This document shows, one piece after another, positions 1 to 8,169 of a stretch of 64,000 bases of DNA (position 1 is its first letter; each line of letters starts with the position of its first letter). The DNA is taken from contig NZ_SGWQ01000003.1 in assembly GCF_004216555.1 (NCBI RefSeq), positions 606,146 to 670,145 on the forward strand. The letters run 5' to 3'. The notes under the pieces were generated by a model that worked only from the letters and a program-made list of their open reading frames with translations, was not told where the DNA came from and made no database searches. The translations under genes and the position numbers were made by a program. This stretch comes from Herbihabitans rhizosphaerae (GTDB lineage Bacteria; Actinomycetota; Actinomycetes; Mycobacteriales; Pseudonocardiaceae).

Positions 1-668
1 GGGTCTGGGAAGGACAACAGAGCGAAGGGCGCGCGCATCCCGCCGTGACCACCCAGCGACCGGGGCAGCACTTGAAGCGTCACCGACGGCAGGTCGGCCG
101 CCGACGCCACCTTCTCCAGTTGCGCGCGCATCACCTCCGTGCCGCCAACTGGTACGTGGAACGCGCTCTCGTCCACGATCGCCACCAACTCCAGTGGGCG
201 TTGATCGTCGGAGAGTCGCCTCTGGCGAATCATGCGAACCTTGACCTCGTTGTCACGCTGCGCCGCCGATCGCACCATCAAACTCTTCCGGAACAGTGCC
301 CGTGCATACGCCTCGGTCTGAAGCAGGCCGGGAAGGTGCATCAAGGTCAGCTCACGAACCAGATTGGCCTCGGTTTCGACATCGACATAACCCAGGCCCA
401 TGGGGACGAACGCCTCTGTCCACACGGGTACTCGCGCTTGCCTGACCTGGTCGAGCAACCCGTCCACAAAGTGGTCGTAGTAGTCCATCATCGACTTGAC
501 CACGTGAATGTTGGGCTTCACCTCGCCCGCCTCCAGCCGCTGGAGCGCGCTGGTGCTCATGTCCAACACCTTGGCCGCGTCCTTGATCTTCTTGCCGGCG
601 CCCTCGCGCATCTGGCGCAGTTGCCTGCCCAGCTTGCGTCGCAGGAACGGACGTGCATCCCGCGCCAT
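1..668 (-). CDS. XRE-family regulator with DUF5753 domain, 3' end outside window
   Basis: A helix-turn-helix DNA-binding protein of the XRE/DUF5753 (Scr1-like) family abundant in actinomycetes. Translated from an ATG on the minus strand, it starts MARDARPFLRRKLGRQLR. Residues ~10-65 form the HTH (LRQMREGAGKKIKDAA, then MSTSALQRLEAG), followed by a DUF5753-type region with the hallmarks LMHLPGLLQTEAYARALF and LVAIVDESAFHVPVGG. At least 222 residues are visible; the frame is still open at the window edge, so the last third is missing. Such genes often stand next to a DUF397 gene; none is seen upstream, and anything downstream is outside the window. Probably a transcription factor; the target is unknown. 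Confidence 0.85.
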   Translation of the reverse strand, partial: MARDARPFLRRKLGRQLRQMREGAGKKIKDAAKVLDMSTSALQRLEAGEVKPNIHVVKSMMDYYDHFVDGLLDQVRQARVPVWTEAFVPMGLGYVDVETEANLVRELTLMHLPGLLQTEAYARALFRKSLMVRSAAQRDNEVKVRMIRQRRLSDDQRPLELVAIVDESAFHVPVGGTEVMRAQLEKVASAADLPSVTLQVLPRSLGGHGGMRAPFALLSFPD

Positions 669-710
669 TGCCACACCCTTTCGATCACCAGTCGTAGTGA
701 CATGATCGCA

Positions 711-740
711 AGCGGGTACCCCGCGTGCGGGTTACCCGCT
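711..740. promoter_or_regulatory. Inverted repeat between divergent genes
   Basis: AGCGGGTA (711-718) is mirrored by TACCCGCT (733-740) with a 14-bp G+C-rich spacer, about 43 bp upstream of the XRE gene start and 95 bp upstream of the divergent small gene. Position and symmetry fit an operator, possibly autoregulatory for the XRE protein, but a short hairpin in a GC-rich leader is also possible. Confidence 0.3.
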
Positions 741-834
741 CCCGGGCGCGGCTCATCGCCTTCGGGTGAACCCGCGAACCCGTATGGATGCTTGTCAGGG
801 ACACCAATCCTTCTGTCCACAATGGAGCGTCTAT

Positions 835-1260
835 ATGCCAGCGGTGCCAAGGGTTGCCGCGCCGAGGGGGTTCGCGTGCCGGTGGTGCGTGACGGGCGTG
901 AAACCGAACAGCTTGTTCTGCACGTCGCTGTTCGACATCACCGACGACCACCAGCAGCTGACCATCCACCTCGCCGCCATCGACACCTACTCGATCACGC
1001 TCGACCTGGACTCCGTCCGAAAACTGCACCAGGCCGTCGAGGACCGCGTCGAGCGGACCATCACCGGCACGCATCCGTTGCACGGCAAGCAAAAGATCCG
1101 CCTGACCCGGTGCTTCGAGGGGATGGAACTCTCCGCGACGGCGTCCCAGCGCCCGGCGATCCACATCCGGTACGCGCGCGAACGCCAGACCGTGCTCGTG
1201 GACACGATGGCCGAGATCGTGCGCGTGATGGTGAGTGAGCACTCACCCGGTGGTGGGTGA
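835..1260 (+). CDS. Hypothetical protein
   Basis: An open frame of 141 residues from ATG 835 (an in-frame GTG at 766 would extend it). I do not recognise a family. It has two N-terminal cysteine groups (CRWC, then FCTS) and a middle part rich in alternating hydrophobic residues (LTIHLAAIDTYSITLDL) that looks like beta strands followed by a helix. It is divergent from the XRE regulator, and its end overlaps two palindromes. Coding status rests on frame length and base composition only; the opposite strand also has an open frame (685-1242), so the call is moderate. Confidence 0.45.
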   Translation: MPAVPRVAAPRGFACRWCVTGVKPNSLFCTSLFDITDDHQQLTIHLAAIDTYSITLDLDSVRKLHQAVEDRVERTITGTHPLHGKQKIRLTRCFEGMELSATASQRPAIHIRYARERQTVLVDTMAEIVRVMVSEHSPGGG

Positions 1261-1273
1261 GTACTTACTCACC
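1230..1273. promoter_or_regulatory. Two adjacent 18-bp TetR-type palindromes
   Basis: GGTGAGTG-AG-CACTCACC (1230-1247) and GGTGAGTA-CT-TACTCACC (1256-1273) are perfect 8-bp inverted repeats with 2-bp centres, 26 bp apart centre to centre. A 2-nt loop is too tight for a good RNA hairpin, and the form matches TetR-family operators. They lie between the stop codons of two convergent genes, where an operator is not expected; no TetR gene is adjacent. They could also act as a compact bidirectional terminator. Confidence 0.5.
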
Positions 1274-2011
1274 TGGGACGGCGGCATCGGCGATCGAGGT
1301 GGCCTCGCGGCAGCCCGCCTCGATCGCCTCGCAGCAGAACAGCAGCCATTCGCGCACGCCGTCGCGGTCGCCGGTGCCGAAAGCCCGCACGGTGGCGTGG
1401 TACCGGTCGGCGTTGCGCAGGCAGAACACCTCGGGCACGGCCAGCCCCTTGGGATCCAGCCCCGTGCCGATCAGCGTCATCCGAGCCGCCGCGCGTGCCA
1501 CCACACCACCCGCGTTCTCGAACGGCGCCAGGGACAACAGTTCCCCGTGCACCACCGCGGCCAGTACCGGCCCAGGAGCCTCCGTGCCACCGGCGATCAG
1601 GCTCGCCAGCACGCTCAGCCGCCCGGACACCCCACGCTCGGTGCGTGGCCGGCCGAGCGTCTGCGCCTGCTCGTGCGGCACCAGATCAGCCGCGGCCAAC
1701 ACGTGCAACCGGGCCAGCGCCTGCAACGGCGCACGTTGCCAGGTGGACAACATCGGCCCGATCGCCTCGGCCACCCGCAGCGCACCGGCCAGCACCGGAT
1801 CGCTGACCTCGCCCTCGATCGGGATGTCAGTCGCACCGCCGTCCAGCGCCGCGGACGCGCGCGCCGCGCGCACGGACGCCTCCGCGGCGGTCGCCGGCCA
1901 GCCGCGCCGGTTGGTCGGATGCGCGTGCACGGCGTCCACCGCGTCTCTCGCCGCGCGCACCGCGTCGTCTACATCGGACAGTTCGAGTAGCGGCCGCAAC
2001 GGATCGGTCAC
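1265..2011 (-). CDS. Fic/DOC-fold protein with degenerate active-site motif
   Basis: A 248-residue, all-helical, Ala-rich protein. The segment SALDGGATDIP (~residue 54) resembles the inhibitory/S-E-G region of Fic proteins, and LAPFENAGGVVARAA (~residue 160) lines up with the Fic motif HxFx(D/E)GNGRxxR. The catalytic histidine is Leu, GN is AG and the first Arg is Val, so AMP transfer in the usual way is unlikely. Actinobacterial proteins of this type are usually annotated as Fic family or, wrongly, oxidoreductase. It stands upstream of the protease gene on the same strand, with a 23-bp gap. Assignment is by motif reading only. Confidence 0.6.
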   Translation of the reverse strand: MTDPLRPLLELSDVDDAVRAARDAVDAVHAHPTNRRGWPATAAEASVRAARASAALDGGATDIPIEGEVSDPVLAGALRVAEAIGPMLSTWQRAPLQALARLHVLAAADLVPHEQAQTLGRPRTERGVSGRLSVLASLIAGGTEAPGPVLAAVVHGELLSLAPFENAGGVVARAAARMTLIGTGLDPKGLAVPEVFCLRNADRYHATVRAFGTGDRDGVREWLLFCCEAIEAGCREATSIADAAVPGE

Positions 2012-2034
2012 GGCGGCAGGCTACCGGACGGGTG

Positions 2035-2715
2035 TCACACTCCCGTGATCTTCGTGATCCAAGGGCGGTTCACGGCCACACTCGAATACTGATCGCGCTT
2101 GTCGTCGCCGGTGGACAGCACGCCGACCTGCACCCCGCCCGAGATCATCGGACCGCCGGAATCACAGCTGCGCGCGTAGCCGGTGACGCCGACGACGCAC
2201 ACCGACGAGCCGCCGTACGCGTCGAGACAGTCGCCGCCGACCTTCTCCACCCGCACGGTGGCCTTCTTCAGCACATCGGACGGCTTGGTGTTCGGTCCGG
2301 TGAGGCCCCAGCCGTAAATGGTGTCCTCGGAACCGATCGCCGGATCGGAATCGGCGAGCTTCACGTAACTCGCGTCGATCTTTCGGTCCAGATGCAGCAA
2401 TGCGATATCGGCCTTGTCCGGAACCTCGGTGCGGTCGACCTTCGCGGCCTGTCCCTCACCCTGTTTCAGACCACCGATCCACACCGACAGCGCGGTCCCG
2501 TCGTCAGGCAGGCAGTGCTTCGCGGTGAGCACCCACTCGGCCGACACGATCGACCCTGAGCACTGCAAACCCCGTGACTCCCATACGATCTGCGCGTTCC
2601 ACGGGGCACCCTCCTTGACGATCTCGCCGCCCTCGATCGCACCGGCGGACGGCGCGCTGACCAGAACGGCGGACACCGCGATCGCCGCGACGGCACAAGT
2701 CCTTCGAATGGCCAT
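2035..2715 (-). CDS. Secreted trypsin-like serine protease
   Basis: A chymotrypsin-fold (S1) protease, 226 residues. The ATG at 2715 follows GAGGAGG closely; an upstream start at 2745 would add ten residues. A Sec signal peptide (MAIRRTCAVAAIAV...APSAGA) ends near residue 27, followed directly by IEGGEIV, which is close to a mature IxGG N-terminus, so a propeptide is almost absent. Catalytic His is in TAKHC, Asp in KADIALLHL, Ser in SCDSGGP. Paired cysteines fit S1 disulfides. It probably acts outside the cell. In M. tuberculosis a secreted protease (Rv3668c) also borders acs. Confidence 0.9.
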   Translation of the reverse strand: MAIRRTCAVAAIAVSAVLVSAPSAGAIEGGEIVKEGAPWNAQIVWESRGLQCSGSIVSAEWVLTAKHCLPDDGTALSVWIGGLKQGEGQAAKVDRTEVPDKADIALLHLDRKIDASYVKLADSDPAIGSEDTIYGWGLTGPNTKPSDVLKKATVRVEKVGGDCLDAYGGSSVCVVGVTGYARSCDSGGPMISGGVQVGVLSTGDDKRDQYSSVAVNRPWITKITGV

Positions 2716-2811
2716 CAGGCCTCCTCGAACACCCAATGAGAACACGCCGGAATGCCGTGAACATTAAGCAGCGCCGTCCGGGACAGGTACCGACCAAAGT
2801 ACGGTCGAGCC

Positions 2812-3402
2812 ATGGACGCGAGATGGGACCAGAGCCCCACCCTGACCGGCACCCACGTGCGACTCGAACCGCTGACGATCGCGCACGCGCCCGGTCTGCA
2901 CGAGGCCGGCAAGGACCCGGACATCTGGACCTGGCTCTCCGGGTGGCAGCCGGCCGACCTCGCCGCGACCGAGCGCATGATCGCCGGCGCGCTGGCCACG
3001 CCGGGCCGGCTCGCCATGGCGCAGCTCGACGCCAGGACCGGCGAGGTCGCCGGCACCACGTCGTACCACGACGTCGATGCCAAGCACCGGTCGCTCTGCA
3101 TCGGATCCACCTGGATCGGCGCGCCATGGCAGCGCACCGCGTTGAACACCGAGGCGAAACTCCTGTTGCTGCGCAACGCTTTCGAAGCACTCGGCGCGAA
3201 CCGGGTCGCCTGGCACACCGACATTCGCAACGAGCGCTCGCAGCGCGCGATCGAACGGTTGGGCGCCCGCCGCGAGGGCGTGCTGCGCGCTCACAAGATC
3301 CGCAAGGACGGCACGCCGCGCGACACCGTCGTGTACTCCCTCATCGCACCCGAATGGCCGAACGCGCGCGAGCGACTGTCGGCCCGTCCGCACCGCGACT
3401 GA
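2812..3402 (+). CDS. GNAT N-acetyltransferase, RimJ/RimL type
   Basis: A 196-residue GNAT-fold acetyltransferase. It opens with the usual LTGTHVRLEPLTIAHAPGL, has the central strand TSYHDVDAKHRSLCIGSTWI, and the acetyl-CoA pocket and C-terminal part NEAKL/AFEALGANRVAWHTD, then NERSQRAIERLGARREGVLR, the signature of the RimJ/RimL and spermidine-type branch. The acceptor (N-terminal amine, small molecule or drug) cannot be read from sequence. It is divergent from the protease with 96 bp between starts, and lies 160 bp before acsA. Confidence 0.85.
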   Translation: MDARWDQSPTLTGTHVRLEPLTIAHAPGLHEAGKDPDIWTWLSGWQPADLAATERMIAGALATPGRLAMAQLDARTGEVAGTTSYHDVDAKHRSLCIGSTWIGAPWQRTALNTEAKLLLLRNAFEALGANRVAWHTDIRNERSQRAIERLGARREGVLRAHKIRKDGTPRDTVVYSLIAPEWPNARERLSARPHRD

Positions 3403-3565
3403 GCGGGAATTACGGCGATCGGGTAATACTCAGAGTAGAGCGCCACACCAGGGCTCCCGTCCCCACCGCAACCCTGTTCGGGCATGCCACAGGCCACTAA
3501 CGTGGCCCCCGTGGCGGTGGGAGGGTGCCGCACCGCCCACAGTCACGATCAGGAGGCCGTTGGAA

Positions 3566-5542
3566 ATGACAGAGCAGTCCGGCCAGAGCAAGGCCCTGGA
3601 CAACCTGCTGCGGGAGAACCGGGCGTTCCCGCCGAGCGACGAGTTCGCCGCGCAGGCCAACGCCACCGCGCCGATGTTCGACGAGGCGAACGCCGACCGC
3701 GAGGCATTCTGGGCCAAGCAGGCCGAGCGGCTGCACTGGGACACCAAGTGGACCCAGGTGCTCGACTGGTCCGGCGCGCCGTTCGCGAAATGGTTCGTCG
3801 GCGGCAAGCTGAACGTGGCCTACAACTGCGTCGACCGGCACGTCGAGGCCGGGCACGGCGACCAGGTCGCGATCCACTGGGAAGGCGAGCCCGGCGACAC
3901 CCGCACGATCACCTACTCCGATCTTCAAACCGAGGTCTGCAAGACCGCGAACGCGTTGACAGCACTGGGATTGCGGGCCGGCGACCGGGTCGCGATCTAC
4001 CTGCCGATGATCCCCGAGGCGATCTTCTCCATGCTCGCCTGCGCGCGGCTCGGGCTGACGCACAGCGTGGTGTTCGGCGGGTTCTCCGCCGAGGCGCTGC
4101 GCACCCGCATCGACGACGCCGAGGCGAAGCTCGTGATCACCGCCGACGGGCAGTACCGGCGCGGATCGGCGGTGCCGCTGAAAGCCGCCGTCGACGAGGC
4201 GGTCACCCAGACGCCGACCATCGAGCACGTGCTCGTGGTGCGCCGCACCGGCATCGACGTCGAGTGGGCCGAGGGCCGCGACCTGTGGTGGCACGAGACC
4301 GTCGAGCCGGCGTCCGGTGAGCACACGCCGGAGGCGTTCGACGCCGAGCACCCGCTGTTCATCCTGTACACCTCGGGCACGACCGGGAAGCCGAAGGGCA
4401 TCCTGCACACCTCCGGCGGGTATCTGACGCAGACGTCCTACACGCACTACAACGTGTTCGACCTCAAGGCGGACAACGACGTCTACTGGTGCACCGCCGA
4501 CATCGGCTGGGTCACCGGGCACAGCTACATCGTGTACGGGCCGCTGTCCAACCGGGCGACGCAGATCGTCTACGAGGGCACGCCGAACACCCCGCACGAG
4601 GGCCGGCACTGGGAGATCATCCAGAAGTACAAGGCCTCGATCTACTACACCGCGCCCACGCTGATCCGTACGTTCATGAAGTGGGGCGACGACATTCCGG
4701 CGAAGTTCGACCTGTCCTCGCTGCGGGTGATCGGCACGGTCGGCGAGCCGATCAACCCCGAAGCGTGGATCTGGTACCGCGAGCACATCGGCGCGGGCAG
4801 CGCCCCGGTCGTGGACACCTGGTGGCAGACCGAGACCGGCGCGATCATGGTCAGCCCGCTGCCGGGGGTCACGACGTTGAAGCCCGGCTCGGCGATCGCG
4901 CCGCTGCCCGGCGTGTCCGCGAAGGTCGTGGACGACGACGGCAACGAGGTCGGCAAGGGCGGCGGCGGGTACCTGGTGCTCGACCAGCCGTGGCCGTCGA
5001 TGCTGCGCGGGATCTGGGGCGACGAGGAGCGGTACCGCGAGACGTACTGGAAGCGCTTCGCCAAGCAGGGGTTCTACTTCGCCGGTGACGGCGCCAAGTA
5101 CGACGAGGACGGCGCGATCTGGCTGCTCGGCCGGGTCGACGACGTGATGCTCGTGTCCGGGCACAACATCTCCACCACAGAGGTCGAGTCGGCGCTGGTG
5201 TCGCACCCGAAGGTGGCCGAGGCGGCGGTGGTCGGCGCGACCGACCCGACGACCGGCCAGGCCGTGGTGTCGTTCGTGATCCTGCGTGGTGGGGCGGACG
5301 AGGGCAGCGACATCGCCAAGGAGCTGCGTGATCACGTGGCCGGTGAGATCGGGCCGATCGCCAAGCCACGGCAGATCCTGGTCGTGCCCGAGCTGCCGAA
5401 GACCCGCTCCGGCAAGATCATGCGGCGGCTGCTGCGCGACGTCGCGGAGAACCGGAAGATCGGCGACGTCACGACGCTGGCCGACTCGTCGGTGATGGAC
5501 CTGATCTCGCAGGGCCTGAATACCGGCAAGAGCGAGGACTGA
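3566..5542 (+). CDS. acsA: Acetyl-coenzyme A synthetase
   Basis: Converts acetate, ATP and CoA to acetyl-CoA through acetyl-AMP. 658 residues, normal length. AGGAGG at 3551-3556 is 9 nt before ATG 3566 but only 3 nt before an in-frame TTG at 3560, so the ATG is preferred. Visible ANL-family marks: YTSGTTGKPKGILH (P-loop), the Acs-specific WCTADIGWVTGHSYIVYGPL, DTWWQTETGAIMVSPLPG, the hinge GRVDDVMLVSGHNIST, and the C-terminal PKTRSGKIMRRLLRDVA, whose lysine is the target of regulatory acetylation in other Acs. A strong hairpin terminates it at 5549. Confidence 0.97.
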   Translation: MTEQSGQSKALDNLLRENRAFPPSDEFAAQANATAPMFDEANADREAFWAKQAERLHWDTKWTQVLDWSGAPFAKWFVGGKLNVAYNCVDRHVEAGHGDQVAIHWEGEPGDTRTITYSDLQTEVCKTANALTALGLRAGDRVAIYLPMIPEAIFSMLACARLGLTHSVVFGGFSAEALRTRIDDAEAKLVITADGQYRRGSAVPLKAAVDEAVTQTPTIEHVLVVRRTGIDVEWAEGRDLWWHETVEPASGEHTPEAFDAEHPLFILYTSGTTGKPKGILHTSGGYLTQTSYTHYNVFDLKADNDVYWCTADIGWVTGHSYIVYGPLSNRATQIVYEGTPNTPHEGRHWEIIQKYKASIYYTAPTLIRTFMKWGDDIPAKFDLSSLRVIGTVGEPINPEAWIWYREHIGAGSAPVVDTWWQTETGAIMVSPLPGVTTLKPGSAIAPLPGVSAKVVDDDGNEVGKGGGGYLVLDQPWPSMLRGIWGDEERYRETYWKRFAKQGFYFAGDGAKYDEDGAIWLLGRVDDVMLVSGHNISTTEVESALVSHPKVAEAAVVGATDPTTGQAVVSFVILRGGADEGSDIAKELRDHVAGEIGPIAKPRQILVVPELPKTRSGKIMRRLLRDVAENRKIGDVTTLADSSVMDLISQGLNTGKSED

Positions 5543-5548
5543 CCACGC

Positions 5549-5589
5549 GGAAAATGGGGCGCACCGCGATTGCGGTGCGCCCCATTTCC
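5549..5589. terminator. Bidirectional terminator after acsA
   Basis: Arms GGAAAATGGGGCGCACCGC (5549-5567) and GCGGTGCGCCCCATTTCC (5572-5589) pair throughout apart from one extra A, around a GATT loop. A-rich on one side and T-rich on the other, it can serve both acsA and the convergent gene ending at 5607. Confidence 0.9.
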
Positions 5590-5606
5590 GTTGTGGGACA
5601 AGGATT

Positions 5607-6056
5607 TCAGCACGTCACCGTGCGGGCATAGCTACCGTACGGCCACCAGTAGTAGAAGTGCTGACCGTGCCGCAGCGTGTGACACGAGCTGTCATAGCCG
5701 TTGTTGATGATCACCTTCAGCCGCATGTTCTTGCCGCACCCGTTGGCGATGTAGGCCTCGTGCTGCTTCTTGAACACGGTCCGGCTGACACAGTTCGGTG
5801 CGGTGCCCTGAATTCCGACCTCCTGTGCGGTCACGTTTTCCACTGTCGCGTCGGCGCGCTCCACCGCGGCGGCCGCGGCGGCCACCCGCTCGGCGACCGC
5901 TTCGCCGGAACCGGCATCGCCCTTGACCTCGACCACCGGGGCGGCAATGGGCTCACCGCCCGGCGCGGCGGCTGCCGACGGCAGGACGGCGGCCACGACG
6001 CCTGCCGCCATGGCGGTGACGCTCAGCGCGATTACAAGCGTGATCTTCTTCTTCAT
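5607..6056 (-). CDS. Small secreted protein with tendamistat-like cysteine pattern
   Basis: 149 residues, RBS GGAGGAAGAG before the ATG. Signal peptide MKKKITLVIALSVTAMAAG...AAAA, then an Ala/Val/Glu-rich pro-like stretch to ~residue 83, then a compact Cys-rich end with cysteines at 89, 107, 125 and 149 (the last residue). In Streptomyces alpha-amylase inhibitors of the tendamistat family the four cysteines also form two successive loops; Cys2-Cys3 spacing is 17 in both, an NGC occurs at Cys2, a GQ follows Cys3 and an aromatic GY/GS..AR..C ends the chain. The inhibitory Trp-Arg-Tyr triplet is absent. The fold is inferred; target unknown. It could be another disulfide-stapled beta protein. Confidence 0.6.
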   Translation of the reverse strand: MKKKITLVIALSVTAMAAGVVAAVLPSAAAAPGGEPIAAPVVEVKGDAGSGEAVAERVAAAAAAVERADATVENVTAQEVGIQGTAPNCVSRTVFKKQHEAYIANGCGKNMRLKVIINNGYDSSCHTLRHGQHFYYWWPYGSYARTVTC

Positions 6057-6160
6057 GAGTAGCTCTTCCTCCAGTTGATTGATCTCCGTTGCCGGACATC
6101 ACATTGGAGGGCGAGCGCGAACATCTGGTTCCCGATTGAGAATAGATTGTTCGCAGTTGG

Positions 6161-7402
6161 TTAGCGGTGGTGGGGCGGGTCGTAGCCACTGCCCGACGGA
6201 CCGAACTCCGGATAGCTTCCACTGCCGGACGGGCCGAACTCGGTGATCTCGTCGTCGGGTGGGACCTCGCCGAACGGGTTTCCCGGGTTCGGCTGCAGGC
6301 TTCCCGCGGCGGCCGGGAACTTGTCGGAGCGCTCGGCGGGCGGCACGCGATGTCCGTTCGGAGCGGCCGGCGGCTGAGCGAACCAGTCCGGCGCACCCGG
6401 CGGCCCAGGAGCCGGGGGCGGGCGGTGGCCGGTGCGCTCGCCGTTGCCGGTCGGTCGCGGCGGCGGCGGGAATGTGCCCGATCGCTGGCCACCAGGCGGC
6501 GGATGGTGGCCGGAGCGTCCCTCGCCGTTCGCGCGGGCCGGGGGCGTGCCGGGGTGACCGGTGGGCTCGCCGGTGGGGATCGCGTTGGGCGGGAACCGGC
6601 CGGAGCGCTCACCGTCCGGTGTCAGGCGCGAGGCGAACTGGCCGGAACGCTGAGCGCCGGGAGGCGGCGGGCGGTGACCGGTGCGCTCGCCGTTGCCGGC
6701 CGGCGGAGGCGGAAAGGTGCCCGACCGCTGTCCGCCGGCGGGCGGCGGCGGGAACCGTCCGGACCGTTCGCCGCCGATCGGCCGAGGCGGGAAGCCACCA
6801 CCGGGTGGGTACTGGCCGGGGCGTTCACCGTTCCCTTGTGCGCCAAGGGGTTCCGGCCGCTTGTCCAGCGGTCGGGGACGCGGGCGCACCGGCCGCCCGT
6901 TCGGCGAGACCGGCGGGAAGGCCGGACGTGTGGGCATGTCGTCCAGCAGCGCGGGCTGGGCCAGCGGCCGCAGTGGCGGCGCGCGCCGTGGTTGTTCGGC
7001 GAGCGGCCTGGGCTCCTCGTCGCGCTCCGGCGGCGGCGCCGAACCGAGCGCCTCGTCCTCGGGCAGCGACTGTCCACTGTGGACGGACGCGTCGTCGTAG
7101 TCGTCGCGCCGTCGCGACGCGGTGGCCATCCGGTACACGCTGTAGAGCGCGAGCGCACCGCCGAGACCGACCAGCGCCCACCGTCCGAACCCGGACTCCT
7201 GATCGCGCTGCGCCTGCTTCTGCTGCTCGAAGGTCCGGCGCTCCTGGACGGTCCCCTTGTCGACTACCTCACACGTCTGACCTTGGCGCATCGGCTGGTG
7301 GCCGCAGGTGACCTCGTCCCCGGCGAACGGTCGGACGACTCCGACGTAGATCGCCGCGAGGCCGACGAGCAGCCCGATGGTCCAGCCGATGATCGCCTTC
7401 AC
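6161..7402 (-). CDS. Two-helix membrane protein with long proline-rich repeat tail
   Basis: 413 residues. TM1 at ~3-24 (IIGWTIGLLVGLAAIYVGVV), an outer loop with VTCGHQPMRQGQTCEVV, TM2 at ~75-93 (ALVGLGGALALYSVYRM), then about 310 cytoplasmic residues that are acidic and then a low-complexity repeat of the form GERSGRFPPPP, GERTGHRPPPP, GQRSGTFPPPP (roughly ten units), ending EFGPSGSG twice. The CGxQxMRxGQxC loop is shared with the neighbouring gene, so the two are paralogues joined to different tails. Similar loops are known in actinobacterial membrane proteins of unknown function. The start lies 14 bp after the neighbour's stop, so they are co-transcribed. Confidence 0.75.
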   Translation of the reverse strand: MKAIIGWTIGLLVGLAAIYVGVVRPFAGDEVTCGHQPMRQGQTCEVVDKGTVQERRTFEQQKQAQRDQESGFGRWALVGLGGALALYSVYRMATASRRRDDYDDASVHSGQSLPEDEALGSAPPPERDEEPRPLAEQPRRAPPLRPLAQPALLDDMPTRPAFPPVSPNGRPVRPRPRPLDKRPEPLGAQGNGERPGQYPPGGGFPPRPIGGERSGRFPPPPAGGQRSGTFPPPPAGNGERTGHRPPPPGAQRSGQFASRLTPDGERSGRFPPNAIPTGEPTGHPGTPPARANGEGRSGHHPPPGGQRSGTFPPPPRPTGNGERTGHRPPPAPGPPGAPDWFAQPPAAPNGHRVPPAERSDKFPAAAGSLQPNPGNPFGEVPPDDEITEFGPSGSGSYPEFGPSGSGYDPPHHR

Positions 7403-7416
7403 GTCATGTCAACCCC

Positions 7417-7989
7417 TCAGCGGCCACCCGGCCCGAACGGCTGTTGCGGGCCGTAGCCGGGCTGGGGATATTGCTGTGGATACTGCTGGGGCTGTTGCGG
7501 CGGGCCGTAGCCCGGCGGCGGTGGGCCGTAGCCGGGCGGCGGATACCCCTGCTGCTGCGGATAGCCCTGCTGCGGATACGGCTGACCTTGGGGGACGTGC
7601 TGCTGCGGGAAGCCGCCCGACGGCGGACCCTGCTGCTGAACCGGCTGCTGTGCGAACCCACCGGCCTGCGGCTGCGCGGACACACCCGCCAGCGCGGCCT
7701 TGACCTTGCCGCGCTGCCGCAACTCCTGCGTACCCCAGCCGAACCCGCCGAGCGTCAACAGTGAGCCGAATCCGGTCAGCAGCCAGCCGGTGGACTTGTT
7801 GTCGCTGCGCTGCTCGTCGACATCGCGTTCCTTCGTGCTGCCGCCACGCGAGGTCTCCTTGCAGCTCTGGCCTTCCCTCATCGTCTGGCTGCCGCACTTG
7901 ACCGTGTCATCGCTCAGCATCACGATGCCGCCGACGATCATGCCGAGGCCGATGACCCCGGCTAGGAACCACTTGATGATGCTTCCCAT
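7417..7989 (-). CDS. Two-helix membrane protein with Gln/Pro/Gly-rich tail
   Basis: 190 residues, first gene of a two-gene operon. TM1 ~5-25, outer loop [19 protein letters not shown]2 ~73-90 ([18 protein letters not shown]), then a tail of [19 protein letters not shown] type. The tail resembles those of proteins that form interaction scaffolds at the membrane, but this is inference. It is a paralogue of the next gene by the shared loop; cysteines 32 and 43 could form a disulfide outside the membrane. Function unknown. Confidence 0.75.
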   Translation of the reverse strand: MGSIIKWFLAGVIGLGMIVGGIVMLSDDTVKCGSQTMREGQSCKETSRGGSTKERDVDEQRSDNKSTGWLLTGFGSLLTLGGFGWGTQELRQRGKVKAALAGVSAQPQAGGFAQQPVQQQGPPSGGFPQQHVPQGQPYPQQGYPQQQGYPPPGYGPPPPGYGPPQQPQQYPQQYPQPGYGPQQPFGPGGR

Positions 7990-8169
7990 CGTTCCCCTTA
8001 CCAGCCGAATTCAGGCGCACGGATCATGGCACCTCCTGGCTTCGACGTCACCCGCCGTTCGCCGTTCCCTCCCGGAAAACCGCGTACCTATACATTAGGG
8101 TCGCATCAAGGTGTGCCGGGAAGTCTGGTCGGCGGCAAGATTCACCTGTAGCCGACCAAAGGGACACCC

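Noticed and set aside
1-1260. Toxin-antitoxin pair of the XRE and small unknown genes
   Set aside because: They are divergent rather than co-transcribed, and the small protein has no toxin motif.
3497-5335. Long open frame opposite acsA (612 codons)
   Set aside because: Shadow of a high-GC gene; Arg/His/Val-biased composition and no recognisable family.
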